Part shown: piece by piece, positions 51,780-60,181 of the stretch | How positions within the stretch are numbered: position 1 is the stretch's first letter | Layout: the number at the start of each line of letters is the position of its first letter | DNA from: Neisseria bergeri | GTDB taxonomy: Bacteria; Pseudomonadota; Gammaproteobacteria; Burkholderiales; Neisseriaceae | Assembly: GCA_003044455.1 (NCBI GenBank) | Contig: POWY01000005.1 | Coordinates: forward strand, 60,887-124,886 | Direction: 5' to 3' | Length of the DNA stretch: 64,000 nucleotides | Notes under the pieces: generated by a model | Database searches by the model: none | Seen by the model: the letters and a program-made list of their open reading frames with translations, nothing else | What the model was told of the DNA's origin: nothing | Translations under genes and position numbers: made by a program

Positions 51780-52776
51780 ACGACCAAGCCTGCCGGAATT
51801 GTGCCGACGGGTGGAATTGGACATCAGCAGCCGCCTCTCACCCTACCCGCACCCGCAGGAAGGTGATGTGGCATCGGTATTCGGCGCAGCTTTGGGCGCG
51901 GCATCGCACCTCTTGCACGGGCATTTGGATTGGACTGCCCAACAGATGCTGCCAATCACGGCCGCAGGTGATGAGCTCGACCGCCACGCCCGCACCTGGC
52001 TTACCGTGCCGCGCAAACCTGCAGCGTTTGCCAGCGGGCAGGCCACTGTGTCGGGCAGCCTGCCTTTGGTGGGTGATGAGCTGCGACGGGAAGACGGTGT
52101 GCACTATTCGGTGCGCGCGGTAACAGGCAATACAGTGCAGTTGGATGCGTTGGAACCGGGCCCGGCAGGCAACGCCAGCGCGGGTGTGGTGTTGCGATAC
52201 AGCGGCGGCACAGCCACGGTGGATAGTGTCGGGCTCGCCGGCGGTGCGGCGGCAGAAAGCGACGAAGAGCTGCGCGAACGTTTGCTGCAGCGCATACGCA
52301 ACCCGCCGATGGGCGGCAGTGTGTCCGACTATATCCGCTGGTCGCTCGAGGTGCCGGGTATTGCTCGCGCTTGGGTTAAACCAAACGGCGGCGAGATTAA
52401 CCACGTTGTGGTGTATGTGGCAGGCGGCGATAACATCGTGCCCAACAGCACATTGCTGGATGCGGTACGGCAGCATTTAGAGCTGCTGCGTCCGGTAACG
52501 GCGCGGGTGTCGGTCGTCGCGCCGCGACTGAAAACCGTGGCGCACCGCATCAAAGTGTATCCAGATACCGCCGCTGTGCGGCAGGCGGTGGAAAACTCAC
52601 TGCGTCTGTTTTACCGGCGCGAAGCCTCGCTGGGCTCGGTTATTCGCATTTCGCGCATCAGCGAGGCGGTTAGTTTGGCGGCGGGCGAAACACACCATAT
52701 GCTGCTTTCCCCCGCAGCGGATGTGGTGTGTGAGCAAGACGAAATCGCAGTGCCGGGAGGTATCTCGTGGACTTAA
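51769..52776 (+). CDS. Baseplate protein J (Mu gp47 family)
   Basis: A 335-residue baseplate J-like wedge protein: FERPSLPELCRRVELDISSRL, DELDRHARTWLTVPRKPAA, SDEELRERLLQRIRNPPMGGS and VPGIARAWVKPNGG. Equivalent to P2 GpJ and Mu gp47. Overlaps at both ends with neighbours, as in Mu. Confidence 0.92.
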   Translation: MAFERPSLPELCRRVELDISSRLSPYPHPQEGDVASVFGAALGAASHLLHGHLDWTAQQMLPITAAGDELDRHARTWLTVPRKPAAFASGQATVSGSLPLVGDELRREDGVHYSVRAVTGNTVQLDALEPGPAGNASAGVVLRYSGGTATVDSVGLAGGAAAESDEELRERLLQRIRNPPMGGSVSDYIRWSLEVPGIARAWVKPNGGEINHVVVYVAGGDNIVPNSTLLDAVRQHLELLRPVTARVSVVAPRLKTVAHRIKVYPDTAAVRQAVENSLRLFYRREASLGSVIRISRISEAVSLAAGETHHMLLSPAADVVCEQDEIAVPGGISWT

Positions 52777-53363
52777 GCATCAGGCAGGCTGCCTACCGCA
52801 GCCAACTTACTGCGTTGCTGCCAACCGGCCGCGCCTGGGCAACTGAATCCGACCCGGCGATGGCCGATTTTATCGCTGCGTTGGCATTAGAGCTGGCCCG
52901 TATTGAGCAACGCGCCACCGAACTACTGGCGGAAGCCACGCCATACGGCGCATACGAAACATTGCCGGAATGGGAAGCTACCGCCGGGCTGCCTGATGAA
53001 TGTAGCGCATCGGCTGCCGGCGATATTCAGGCGCGGCGTATGGCACTGGTGGCGCGGCTGGCAGGCGGCGGCGCGCAAAGCAAGGCGTTTTATCTACATC
53101 TATTGCGCACATCCGGGCAACCACAGGAGGAAATTACCGAGTTTTTCCCAGCCACCTGCAATGATGACTGCAATGCCGTGTTGTACTCCGACAATGACAG
53201 CTATTGTTGGGCGGTATCGCTGCGCGACAGCGGCGACCACCGACCGGCTAACTGTAACGATGATTGCAACAGCCCGCTGCAGCTGTACCAGCGCAGCGCC
53301 ATCGAGTGTGTACTCAACAAGCTTAAACCGGCGCACACTTATCTGATTTTTAAATATGTTTAG
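52767..53363 (+). CDS. Baseplate protein, Mu gp48/DUF2313 family
   Basis: A 198-residue protein starting at GTG 52767 (SD GGGAGG). Motif LTALLPTGRAWATESDPAMADFIAALALELARIEQRATELL is characteristic of the DUF2313/YmfQ family that links baseplate and fibres. The C-terminal third (CNDDCNAVLYSDNDSYCWAV, NCNDDCNSPLQ) contains a repeated CNDDCN Cys motif, possibly a metal or disulfide site. Confidence 0.87.
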   Translation: MDLSIRQAAYRSQLTALLPTGRAWATESDPAMADFIAALALELARIEQRATELLAEATPYGAYETLPEWEATAGLPDECSASAAGDIQARRMALVARLAGGGAQSKAFYLHLLRTSGQPQEEITEFFPATCNDDCNAVLYSDNDSYCWAVSLRDSGDHRPANCNDDCNSPLQLYQRSAIECVLNKLKPAHTYLIFKYV

Positions 53364-53375
53364 GAGCGATTGATT

Positions 53376-54812
53376 ATGCAGCGGATTTCCACTTCTTCCG
53401 CCGTTGCCGACCTGTTCGGCAGCGGCAAAGCAGGCTTTAGAAACGGCGATTTGCCGCGCGGCGTGCTGCCTACGACGTTTAACGCTGAATGGTGCAACCA
53501 TGTGCAGGAAGAGATTTGTAATGTGATTGAGGGCGCGGGTGTGGCACTTAATCCAGATAAGCGCGACCAGCTACTTGCCGCCCTGAAAAAACTAATCGAC
53601 GAGCAGACCGCCGGCAAAGGCATCCCCGTCGGCGCGATCGTGTCCTTTCCCAAATCGGTAAGCAATCCCGCAGGCTACCTCAAAGCAAACGGCACGACCT
53701 TTGCACAAAACACCTTCCCCGACCTGTACCGCGCCCTGGGCAACAGCAACCGGCTGCCCGATTTGAGCCGTACCGACATCGGCATCACCGCGTGGTTTCC
53801 GACCGACCAAATCCCGGCGGGCTGGATACCCTTTGACGACATCCGCACGCGCGTTACCGAAACCGCCTACCCCGAACTCTACCGCCTGCTGCTTGCCAAA
53901 TACGGCAGCATCCAAAACGTCCCGCAGGCGGAAGACCGCTTTATCCGCAACGCCGGTAACGGTTTGACAGTCGGAACGAAGCAGGAGGACGCAATCCGCA
54001 ACATCACCGGCAAAATCGACAGCGGCAACCGAAGCACCGAGCAACTCTTCGACACCGCTATCCCCGAGGGCGCGTTCGGCATCGACAAGGCCCGGAAAAA
54101 TTGGACATACGACGCAGGCGACGGCGGCAACGACCGCCCGTCCGCCATCACGTTCGACGCCTCCCGGGTCGTCCCCACCGCCGACGAAAACCGCCCCAAA
54201 GCCCTGGTTTTAAAACTGTGCATCAAAGCCGCCGACACCTTGGGCGAAGCCGTGTTCTGGATAAAGTCCCACGGCGAAATCGTCAACGCCGGCGCGCTGG
54301 ACGCGGGCACGCTGGCGCAAGGTTTGCAAGACAAAGCCGACCGCGACCACACCCACACCGCCGCCCAAATCCAAGGGCTGGACGAAAAAATCAGCACCGC
54401 CGTTGCCGCGCAATTCACACGCCAAACCATCGGCGGCGTGGATATTGTCAGATTCCCGGACGGCACAATGATACAGACCGGCAGCTACAGGTTCACACGA
54501 AGCGGCGGCCCCATAGAAAACGAAGTCATCTTCCCCGTCGCCTTTGCAGACAGCAACGTCAAATGCTTCGTATCCGAACGCCATTCGGGACGCGCCAACG
54601 GCGAAAGGCAATACAGCTGGCTGTTTATCCGCGCAAAAAACCACGCCGCCGCCATCATTACCAACTGGTACGAAGGCAGCTGCGACTGGATGGCAATCGG
54701 CAAAGCCGCCTCGGAAAACCCCGCCGCCCGCCCGGCAAGCCCCGGAGTGCCTGAAATCGACGAAGTAACCCGAAGGGCGGTTGAAGAAGCATTAGCCGGC
54801 ATCCGCCGATAA
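53376..54812 (+). CDS. Tail fibre protein, mosaic
   Basis: A 478-residue fibre. The N-terminal 75 residues (SSAVADLFGSGKAGFRNGDLPRGVLPTTFNAEW) form the attachment domain. From GIPVGAIVSFPKSVSNPAGYL onward the sequence is like the fibres of Mu-like prophages in Neisseria: collar-type domain, DHTHTAAQIQGL repeat and a receptor-binding tip near 360-450. Base usage shifts at about 53600, where the downstream part shares the style of resident Neisseria DNA, so the receptor-binding part may have been acquired locally. Determines host range. Confidence 0.85.
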   Translation: MQRISTSSAVADLFGSGKAGFRNGDLPRGVLPTTFNAEWCNHVQEEICNVIEGAGVALNPDKRDQLLAALKKLIDEQTAGKGIPVGAIVSFPKSVSNPAGYLKANGTTFAQNTFPDLYRALGNSNRLPDLSRTDIGITAWFPTDQIPAGWIPFDDIRTRVTETAYPELYRLLLAKYGSIQNVPQAEDRFIRNAGNGLTVGTKQEDAIRNITGKIDSGNRSTEQLFDTAIPEGAFGIDKARKNWTYDAGDGGNDRPSAITFDASRVVPTADENRPKALVLKLCIKAADTLGEAVFWIKSHGEIVNAGALDAGTLAQGLQDKADRDHTHTAAQIQGLDEKISTAVAAQFTRQTIGGVDIVRFPDGTMIQTGSYRFTRSGGPIENEVIFPVAFADSNVKCFVSERHSGRANGERQYSWLFIRAKNHAAAIITNWYEGSCDWMAIGKAASENPAARPASPGVPEIDEVTRRAVEEALAGIRR

Positions 54813-55263
<451 letters not shown>

Positions 55264-55575
55264 TTATTTCAGTTGGGCGACATATTGGCGCAAAACCTCG
55301 TTGATGCGCGTCTGCCAGCCCTTGCCGCCGGCGCGGAATTTTTCGACCACATCGGCGGATAAGCGTATGGTAACGAGTTGTTTTGTAGGATATTTTTGTT
55401 TGCCCCTCGTTAATTTGCGGGGCATCAACCCTTGATTTTCCATATCGGCTTGATGCGTTAATAAGGCATTCAGTAAATTTTGCGGCATAACATCTTCAAT
55501 TGGTTTGAATTTGTCTAATTCTTCATCTGTAAATTCAAGGTTGAAGCGTTCATTGTCGCTGACGATGTTGTTCAT
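55264..55575 (-). CDS. brnA: BrnA antitoxin
   Basis: A 103-residue BrnA-type antitoxin and autorepressor. The C-terminal ribbon-helix-helix part reads KQLVTIRLSADVVEKFRAGGKGWQTRINEVLRQYVA, as in BrnA. The acidic N-terminal part wraps the toxin. Gene order toxin first, antitoxin second with a 26-base overlap is the normal brnT-brnA arrangement. Transcribed opposite to the phage late genes. Confidence 0.9.
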   Translation of the reverse strand: MNNIVSDNERFNLEFTDEELDKFKPIEDVMPQNLLNALLTHQADMENQGLMPRKLTRGKQKYPTKQLVTIRLSADVVEKFRAGGKGWQTRINEVLRQYVAQLK

Positions 55576-55828
55576 ATTTTTTTACCTCTCGTTTGTTTGC
55601 TTTACGAAAGCTAATCACTCGTAAATGGGTTTTAGTCATCTTAAAACAAATAGCGTGAAGCCGATCATCCAGATAAGCAAGCGCATTCCAGCGGACTTCA
55701 CCATAATCTGTGCGTTCATCTTTCCAGATTAAAGCACTGTGCCATTGAAGATATTGGGCTTGTTTGAAAGGAAGCCCTCGCTCTTCGATATTGCGTTGAT
55801 TTTTATCAGGGTCAAATTCAATCTTCAT
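55550..55828 (-). CDS. brnT: BrnT ribonuclease toxin
   Basis: A 92-residue BrnT-type toxin (RelE-like fold), which cleaves RNA and halts growth when unneutralised. Family pattern: EFDPDKNQRNIEERGLPFKQAQYLQW, YLDDRLHAICFKMTKTHLRVISFRKANKREVKKYE. The catalytic Arg/Lys cluster in the last 25 residues is present. May stabilise the prophage or act in defence against other phages. Confidence 0.9.
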   Translation of the reverse strand: MKIEFDPDKNQRNIEERGLPFKQAQYLQWHSALIWKDERTDYGEVRWNALAYLDDRLHAICFKMTKTHLRVISFRKANKREVKKYEQHRQRQ

Positions 55829-55905
55829 TGCGATTTATGATGTATTTTGTAAATACATTATAGATGGCAAGAAAGAAAATGTAAATACAGAAAGGAAACC
55901 CCAAA

Positions 55906-56499
55906 ATGACCATCTATTTCAAAAACGGCTTTTACGACGACACATTAGGCAGCGTCCCCGAAGGCGCGGTTGCCGTCGGCGGCGAAGAATACGCCGCCCT
56001 TTTGGCAGGACAGGCGCAGGGCGGGCAGATTGCCGCCGACGCAGACGGCCGCCCCGTCCTAACCCCGCCGCGACCGTCCGAATACCACCGATGGGACGGC
56101 AAAAAATGGAACATCGGCAAAGCCGAAGCCGCCCGCAAAAAAGCCGAAGCTGCCGCCGCCGTGTGGGAAAAAATCAAACAAAAACGCCACGAAAACCTCC
56201 GGGGCGGCGTGTATGTAGAGTCTGTCGGAAAATGGTTTCACAACACCGACGAAGCGCGGCAGCAATACACCTTTATGCGCACGCTCCCCCAACTGCCGCC
56301 CGATTTGATGTGGAAGACGATGGACGGCGGATTCGTCAATTTGACGCGCCCATTGCTGGACGAACTGAGCCTCAAGCTGCTGGCCGACGAACAGCAGGAC
56401 TTCGCCAACGCCGAACGCCACCGCGCTTTAATGGAACAGTCGGACGACCCCGAAACCTACGACTATTCCGACGGCTGGACGGAAAACTATAGCGAATAA
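55906..56499 (+). CDS. Tail fibre assembly protein, DUF4376 type
   Basis: A 197-residue protein: TIYFKNGFYDDTLGSVPEGAV and EYHRWDGKKWNIGKAEAARKK form the tail-fibre assembly-type N terminus, and the C-terminal domain (RHENLRGGVYVESVGKWFHNTDEARQQY) is DUF4376. It is separated from its fibre gene by the BrnTA insertion. GAAAGGAAA before ATG. Confidence 0.85.
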   Translation: MTIYFKNGFYDDTLGSVPEGAVAVGGEEYAALLAGQAQGGQIAADADGRPVLTPPRPSEYHRWDGKKWNIGKAEAARKKAEAAAAVWEKIKQKRHENLRGGVYVESVGKWFHNTDEARQQYTFMRTLPQLPPDLMWKTMDGGFVNLTRPLLDELSLKLLADEQQDFANAERHRALMEQSDDPETYDYSDGWTENYSE

Positions 56500-56744
56500 C
56501 AGGGGCAGAGGGCGTGCTTCGGCCCGCCATTACCGCCGCTTTCCGCCATTCCCACAATCCGTCATTCCCACAACCTCCGTCATTCCCGCGAAAGCGGGAA
56601 TCCGGAAACCCCCGACGCGGCAGGAACCCATCGGAAACAACAGAAACCGAACGACCTAGATTCCCACCTGCGCGGGAATGACGAAGTGTTGGGGGAATAA
56701 CGAGAAACGGCGGGGTTCAGCCCGCCGAACCAAAGGAAAAAACA
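56500..56744. repeat. dRS3 spacer inside the prophage
   Basis: dRS3-type 20-mers near 56582 and 56659 with the RS sequence AACAGAAACCGAACGACCTA. No gene is visible. Confidence 0.75.
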
Positions 56745-57215
56745 ATGAAGCAAAAAACCTTATACCTCGCCCTGTACAAGGGCAACCGCGAAGGCTGGGG
56801 CATCGCCTCAATTAAAGCCCGCCTCGGCGATTGGATAACGCGCAAAATCACGCGCGGGATTTACTCCCACTGCGAAATCGCCGAACCGTTGCACGGCGGC
56901 GGCTATGCCTGCTATTCGTCATCGATACGCGACGGCGGCGTGCGCGTTAAAAAAATGGATTTGCCGTCTGAAAAATGGGATTTGATACCGCTGCACGGCG
57001 CAACGGGCGACGACCTCGACCGCGTATGGCAGGCGGCACAGGGCAAACGTTACGACTGGGCGGGCGCAATCGGCACGGTTTTGAAAATCCGCCAACGCCC
57101 CGACAAATGGTTTTGCTCCGAATTTTGCGCCGCCGTGATGGGCATCCCCGACGGCTGGCGGTTTTCGCCCAACGACTTGGCGGCGATTGCCGGAATGGGA
57201 AGGGAGGGGGAATGA
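56745..57215 (+). CDS. Permuted papain-fold (NlpC/P60-like) protein
   Basis: A 156-residue protein with His in GIYSHCEIAEP, followed by Cys in WFCSEFCAAVMG, the order expected for a permuted NlpC/P60 (YiiX/YebB-like) hydrolase. Mu-like prophages of Neisseria have a related gene at this place, sometimes mislabelled as an enoyl-CoA hydratase. Probable role in peptidoglycan or amide hydrolysis during infection or lysis; unproven. No signal peptide. Its TGA overlaps the holin-like ATG. Confidence 0.7.
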   Translation: MKQKTLYLALYKGNREGWGIASIKARLGDWITRKITRGIYSHCEIAEPLHGGGYACYSSSIRDGGVRVKKMDLPSEKWDLIPLHGATGDDLDRVWQAAQGKRYDWAGAIGTVLKIRQRPDKWFCSEFCAAVMGIPDGWRFSPNDLAAIAGMGREGE

Positions 57216-57595
57216 CACCGTTGGAAACATCCGATGCGTCCGGCCACGTGCTGAATATGGGCATCATCGGCCTGTCCGGCACTTTGGCGGGGATGCCGTT
57301 GGAAGCCTTGGTATTGGGCGCGGTGGCAGGGGCATTGCATCACGGTTTGAAAGAACCGGGCAGCCGCAAGAACGGCATACTGGTCATTATCACCAGTATG
57401 CTGCTGGCCGGTTCTTTGTCGCCGATGATTACGGCCTATCTGACCTTGAATTTGGGACTGGAGCAGGAAGTGTTCAAGGCTGCCGTGCCGATGTTAATCG
57501 GCTTGGGCTGGTCTTGGGCAACCCCGCTTTTGAACGACGGCCTGCGCCGTTTGTGGGCGGGCTGGATTGACAAATGGGGAGGCAGGGAAAAATGA
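57212..57595 (+). CDS. Holin-like membrane protein
   Basis: A 127-residue protein with about three hydrophobic segments (VLNMGIIGLSGTLAGM..., ILVIITSMLLAGSLSPMITAYL, AAVPMLIGLGWSWATPLL) and charged C terminus. ATGA overlap with the gene before and after. Strong GGGAGGGGG ribosome site. Topology and place next to lysis genes suggest a holin. Confidence 0.7.
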   Translation: MTPLETSDASGHVLNMGIIGLSGTLAGMPLEALVLGAVAGALHHGLKEPGSRKNGILVIITSMLLAGSLSPMITAYLTLNLGLEQEVFKAAVPMLIGLGWSWATPLLNDGLRRLWAGWIDKWGGREK

Positions 57596-57903
57596 AGTCG
57601 GAAATGATTGCCTTGGTGCTGATGACGGCAAACGTAGCGGCGATGGCGGCGGTATTCGTTTACTCCGTCTGCTCGCTTTCCGTGAGACGCTGGACGGCCA
57701 AACAGCCCGATTACTGGATTCACAGCTTCCTGGTCGGCGGTTCGATTGCGGTTATCGGCCATTCGCTCGCCGGCTGGCGGGTGCACCATTGGACGGAGAT
57801 TATGTTCAATGTGGCGGCGGCCGCCTACTTTATGCTGCGCTCGCACCGCATCCATCTGCTGGCGGGGATATTGCAGCGCAAAGGCAAAGACTGTCTGAAA
57901 TAG
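57592..57903 (+). CDS. Second small membrane protein of the lysis module
   Basis: A 103-residue protein with three hydrophobic segments (MIALVLMTANVAAMAAVFVYSVC, SFLVGGSIAVIGHSLAGW, IMFNVAAAAYFML) and a basic C terminus. Overlaps the previous stop by four bases (ATGA). Holin/antiholin pairs are common, but which is which cannot be told. Confidence 0.65.
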   Translation: MKSEMIALVLMTANVAAMAAVFVYSVCSLSVRRWTAKQPDYWIHSFLVGGSIAVIGHSLAGWRVHHWTEIMFNVAAAAYFMLRSHRIHLLAGILQRKGKDCLK

Positions 57904-57917
57904 AGAAAGGAAACGAA

Positions 57918-57971
57918 ATGACGGAATTGGATTGGATGAAAGAAGCGCGGAAACACATCGGCTTGAACTAA
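57918..57971 (+). pseudogene. 5' remnant of an endolysin gene
   Basis: ATG with GAAAGGAAA upstream encodes MTELDWMKEARKHIGLN and then stops. The first 16 residues align with the N terminus of the intact endolysin at 58661 (MNELTWLQIARKYLGT). The break coincides with the 3' end of the HNH endonuclease gene at 57968. Confidence 0.8.
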
Positions 57972-58624
57972 ACGTGCGGATTATTTTGCTTAGTTCTACG
58001 GGTGACGCGGAGCGGCTTAAAAAGGTCAGTGCCGGTTAAGCCTCTTCGTAGTCTTGAATACAAGGTGTTTGCGGTTAATCCTGTTTTTTCGGCGGCTTCA
58101 GCGACAGACAGTTTTTCACCGTTTAACTCTACTTTAATAGAGTGCTGCCGGTTCTTCATCTGCTCTTGTCTGGTAGTCCAGCGGCAATTTGCGGGTTCGT
58201 AATTCCCGTTGTTGTCGATTCTGTCCAGTTGATGTTGTAACGATGGACGCTCTCCCATGTCCTCTAGGAAGCAGTGGAATCCGGTTTTTAAGCCATCACC
58301 ATGAAGCCATCTGTCACACACTTTGATCCCGCGTCCGCCATAGTTCTTATATCCACGTCTATGCGGATAAAGGCAGCGGCGTTTCATTTCTGTCCAACTG
58401 CGTTGGGTAGGGGTATCGGAACAGCCATGAACAGAGATGGATTTCCTTATAGCTTCGCTCCTGGATTTGGATTGATAGCTGCAAGTAAGACATCTGCGGG
58501 ATTTTCCAGATGTGATGTCGCCCTTAACCCTGACTGCGGTAAAACCGCAATCACATCGAACGACCCAGTGCCGGCTATCAAGGATATTAACCACAGTCCA
58601 TGAGTTATATTTGATATTACTCAT
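57968..58624 (-). CDS. HNH homing endonuclease
   Basis: A 218-residue protein. The first part carries CDCG and CLTC Cys pairs (zinc ribbon). The central HNH region includes GYKNYGGRGIKVCDRW, HQLDRIDNNGNYEPANCRWTTRQEQMKNR. The C-terminal 45 residues are an HTH-like NUMOD motif (LSVAEAAEKTGLTANTLYSRLRRGLTG). Typical of free-standing homing endonucleases of phages. It lies antisense to the lysis genes and has no adjoining intron. Start taken at 58624 because the extension to 58711 would overlap the lysin start. Confidence 0.85.
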   Translation of the reverse strand: MSNIKYNSWTVVNILDSRHWVVRCDCGFTAVRVKGDITSGKSRRCLTCSYQSKSRSEAIRKSISVHGCSDTPTQRSWTEMKRRCLYPHRRGYKNYGGRGIKVCDRWLHGDGLKTGFHCFLEDMGERPSLQHQLDRIDNNGNYEPANCRWTTRQEQMKNRQHSIKVELNGEKLSVAEAAEKTGLTANTLYSRLRRGLTGTDLFKPLRVTRRTKQNNPHV

Positions 58625-58660
58625 ATTTATTGTTGATGATTTAACTTGGAGTATTTTACT

Positions 58661-59200
58661 ATGAATGAACTTACTTGGCTGCAAATAGCCCGTAAATACC
58701 TTGGCACTCACGAAAAAGTGAATGGCAAGTCAAACCCTGTACTTTTAGCGATGCTGCAAGAAATGGGAAATTTTAATCAGGAGCAGAAAGCGTGGTGGAA
58801 AGAAACAGATACCCCGTGGTGCGGATTGTTTGTCGGGCATTGCCTGGGCAAGGCAGGACGCGCGGTGATTAAAGATTGGTATCGTGCAAAAGCGTGGGCA
58901 AGTGCAGGGCTGACGAAATTGGCAAAACCTGCCTATGGCTGTATCGCAGTCAAATCACGACAAGGCGGCGGTCATGTGTTCTTTGTGGTCGGAAAGAATG
59001 CCAAAGGTCAGATTCTGGGCTTGGGCGGCAATCAGGGCAATACCGTTTCTATTGTGCCGTTCAACCCTGCCGACATCGACGGTTACTATTGGCCGTCAAA
59101 ATTGATTGACGGAAAACCAGTGCCTTCAGTCCCCACAGAAGAGCGTTATCAATTACCAATCGTTTCGGCTACAGCAAAACAAGGGGTAAGTGAGGCGTAG
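58661..59200 (+). CDS. Endolysin, TIGR02594/CHAP-like family
   Basis: A 179-residue peptidoglycan hydrolase. Motifs ELTWLQIARKYLGTHEK, NGKSNPVLLAML, TPWCGLFVGHCLGKAG (nucleophile Cys) and GGGHVFFVVGKN (catalytic His) match the family. Start at 58661, with TTGGAG upstream; an earlier ATG at 58646 has no ribosome site. It replaces the disrupted gene at 57918, from which it is separated by the endonuclease. No signal peptide, so export needs the holin. Confidence 0.85.
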   Translation: MNELTWLQIARKYLGTHEKVNGKSNPVLLAMLQEMGNFNQEQKAWWKETDTPWCGLFVGHCLGKAGRAVIKDWYRAKAWASAGLTKLAKPAYGCIAVKSRQGGGHVFFVVGKNAKGQILGLGGNQGNTVSIVPFNPADIDGYYWPSKLIDGKPVPSVPTEERYQLPIVSATAKQGVSEA

Positions 59201-59201
59201 C

Positions 59202-59369
59202 ATGGCAGATGAGAGTACAGCCGACTGGGTGCGCCGCATGATTGCCGAGCAGGAGGCGGCGCTGGCTGATGCTAAAGCCAACGGTGATGCCTACGCCGCC
59301 CGGCACGCAGAGCACGAATTGCGCAACTATCGGCAGTTTTTGGCGCGGCTGGAGTCGCAGAAAGCGTAA
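59202..59369 (+). CDS. Small helical protein of the lysis region
   Basis: A 55-residue protein ([20 protein letters not shown]...), predicted helical with [23 protein letters not shown]. Starts two bases after the endolysin stop (TAG C ATG), so it is coupled. Function unknown; too short for many gene finders. Confidence 0.7.
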   Translation: MADESTADWVRRMIAEQEAALADAKANGDAYAARHAEHELRNYRQFLARLESQKA

Positions 59370-59389
59370 AAAAATGTGGATTATGTTTC

Positions 59390-59496
59390 AACACATAGGG
59401 CGGCACATAAAGCACCGCCCTATGTGTTGCCCTGATTTGGAAGGGGTTACGCCCCTCCCAAATAAAGTCTGATTCTACCGCCCTAAAGGGCGGGGT
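59390..59496. ncRNA. Cluster of three hairpins
   Basis: A perfect 14-bp stem AACACATAGGGCGG/CCGCCCTATGTGTT (59390-59403 with 59415-59428); a second hairpin around TTTGGAAGGGG/CCCCTCCCAAA (59436-59463); and a third CCGCCC-TAAA-GGGCGG (about 59479-59494) followed by GTTTC. No ORF fits. May be a terminator/attenuator or a structured RNA ahead of the spanins. Confidence 0.5.
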
Positions 59497-59517
59497 TTCA
59501 ACCGAAAAGGAAACACG

Positions 59518-60006
59518 ATGAAATACTGGAAACCGCTTGCCATCGCCGCCCTGCTGGCGGCGGTGGTATACGGCGAATATTGGTACGGCGATCAGTGCTA
59601 CCGCGCGGGCTACCGAGCCGCTGACGCCAAACTGAAGCAACAACAAACCGAGGCGCTGGCGAAACAAACCGCCGCAGTTTTGGAAAAAGAAAGGCAGGCG
59701 CAGGCGGCATTGACTGTCGCGCAGGCCGAAGTGGAAAAGGAAAGAGAAAATGCAAAAATTGCTGTGGATAATCTGCGCGGCGAGCTTGAGCGCGTGCGTG
59801 CCTACGCCGCTGCCCGTAGTCGCTCCCTGCCCCAAGCCACCGGCTCCTCCGGCACGGTTGATGAAGCTGCTGCCCGAGGCTGGCAGTTATTCGGCCACTG
59901 CGCAAAAGAATATGCAGGATTGGCAGAAATAGCCGACACGCAGCGCAACGACCTGGCTGAATGGCAGGCGTACGGGCGCGTGGTGGCCGATACGGCAGAT
60001 AAATAA
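59518..60006 (+). CDS. Inner-membrane spanin Rz-like
   Basis: A 162-residue i-spanin. An N-terminal transmembrane segment (KPLAIAALLAAVVYGEYWYG) is followed by a long coiled-coil periplasmic domain (KLKQQQTEALAKQTAAVLEKERQ...). A second gene in the +1 frame inside it encodes the outer-membrane partner. The complex fuses inner and outer membranes at the last step of lysis. AAAGGAAA before ATG. Confidence 0.9.
   Translation: MKYWKPLAIAALLAAVVYGEYWYGDQCYRAGYRAADAKLKQQQTEALAKQTAAVLEKERQAQAALTVAQAEVEKERENAKIAVDNLRGELERVRAYAAARSRSLPQATGSSGTVDEAAARGWQLFGHCAKEYAGLAEIADTQRNDLAEWQAYGRVVADTADK
59750..59932 (+). CDS. Outer-membrane spanin Rz1-like, nested in Rz
   Basis: A 60-residue lipoprotein encoded entirely inside the Rz gene in another frame. 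Signal peptide QKLLWIICAASLSAC with lipobox LSAC, then a proline-rich region (VPTPLPVVAPCPKPPAPPARL). This nested arrangement is the classical lambda Rz/Rz1 one. The predicted mature length is short (about 45 residues), as usual. Confidence 0.87.
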   Translation: MQKLLWIICAASLSACVPTPLPVVAPCPKPPAPPARLMKLLPEAGSYSATAQKNMQDWQK

Positions 60007-60082
60007 AACCCACCGATTTATGCGTGCACGGATATGGTGACAGAGGCATGGTGGGTGTGCTGTATAGATTATAACCGATATG

Positions 60083-60102
60083 CCGCCGCTTTGCGGCGGT
60101 TT
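60083..60102 (+). terminator. Terminator after spanins
   Basis: CCGCCGC-TTT-GCGGCGG hairpin (60083-60099) followed by TTT. Confidence 0.7.
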
Positions 60103-60181
60103 CCTCGCCCTCCTTGGTATGGGCGCTTGTTTTTTTTGCAAGCTTGCCCGCAAGCAAGCTTGCTATTTTGGAGCTTGCAAA

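Noticed and set aside
56745..57215. Enoyl-CoA hydratase (a label sometimes given to related phage genes)
   Set aside because: No crotonase motif; the His...CSEFC arrangement fits a permuted papain-like fold.
57968..58660. Group I intron interrupting the endolysin
   Set aside because: The downstream lysin has its own complete N terminus and ribosome binding site, and the endonuclease is antisense. Splicing would duplicate the N terminus.
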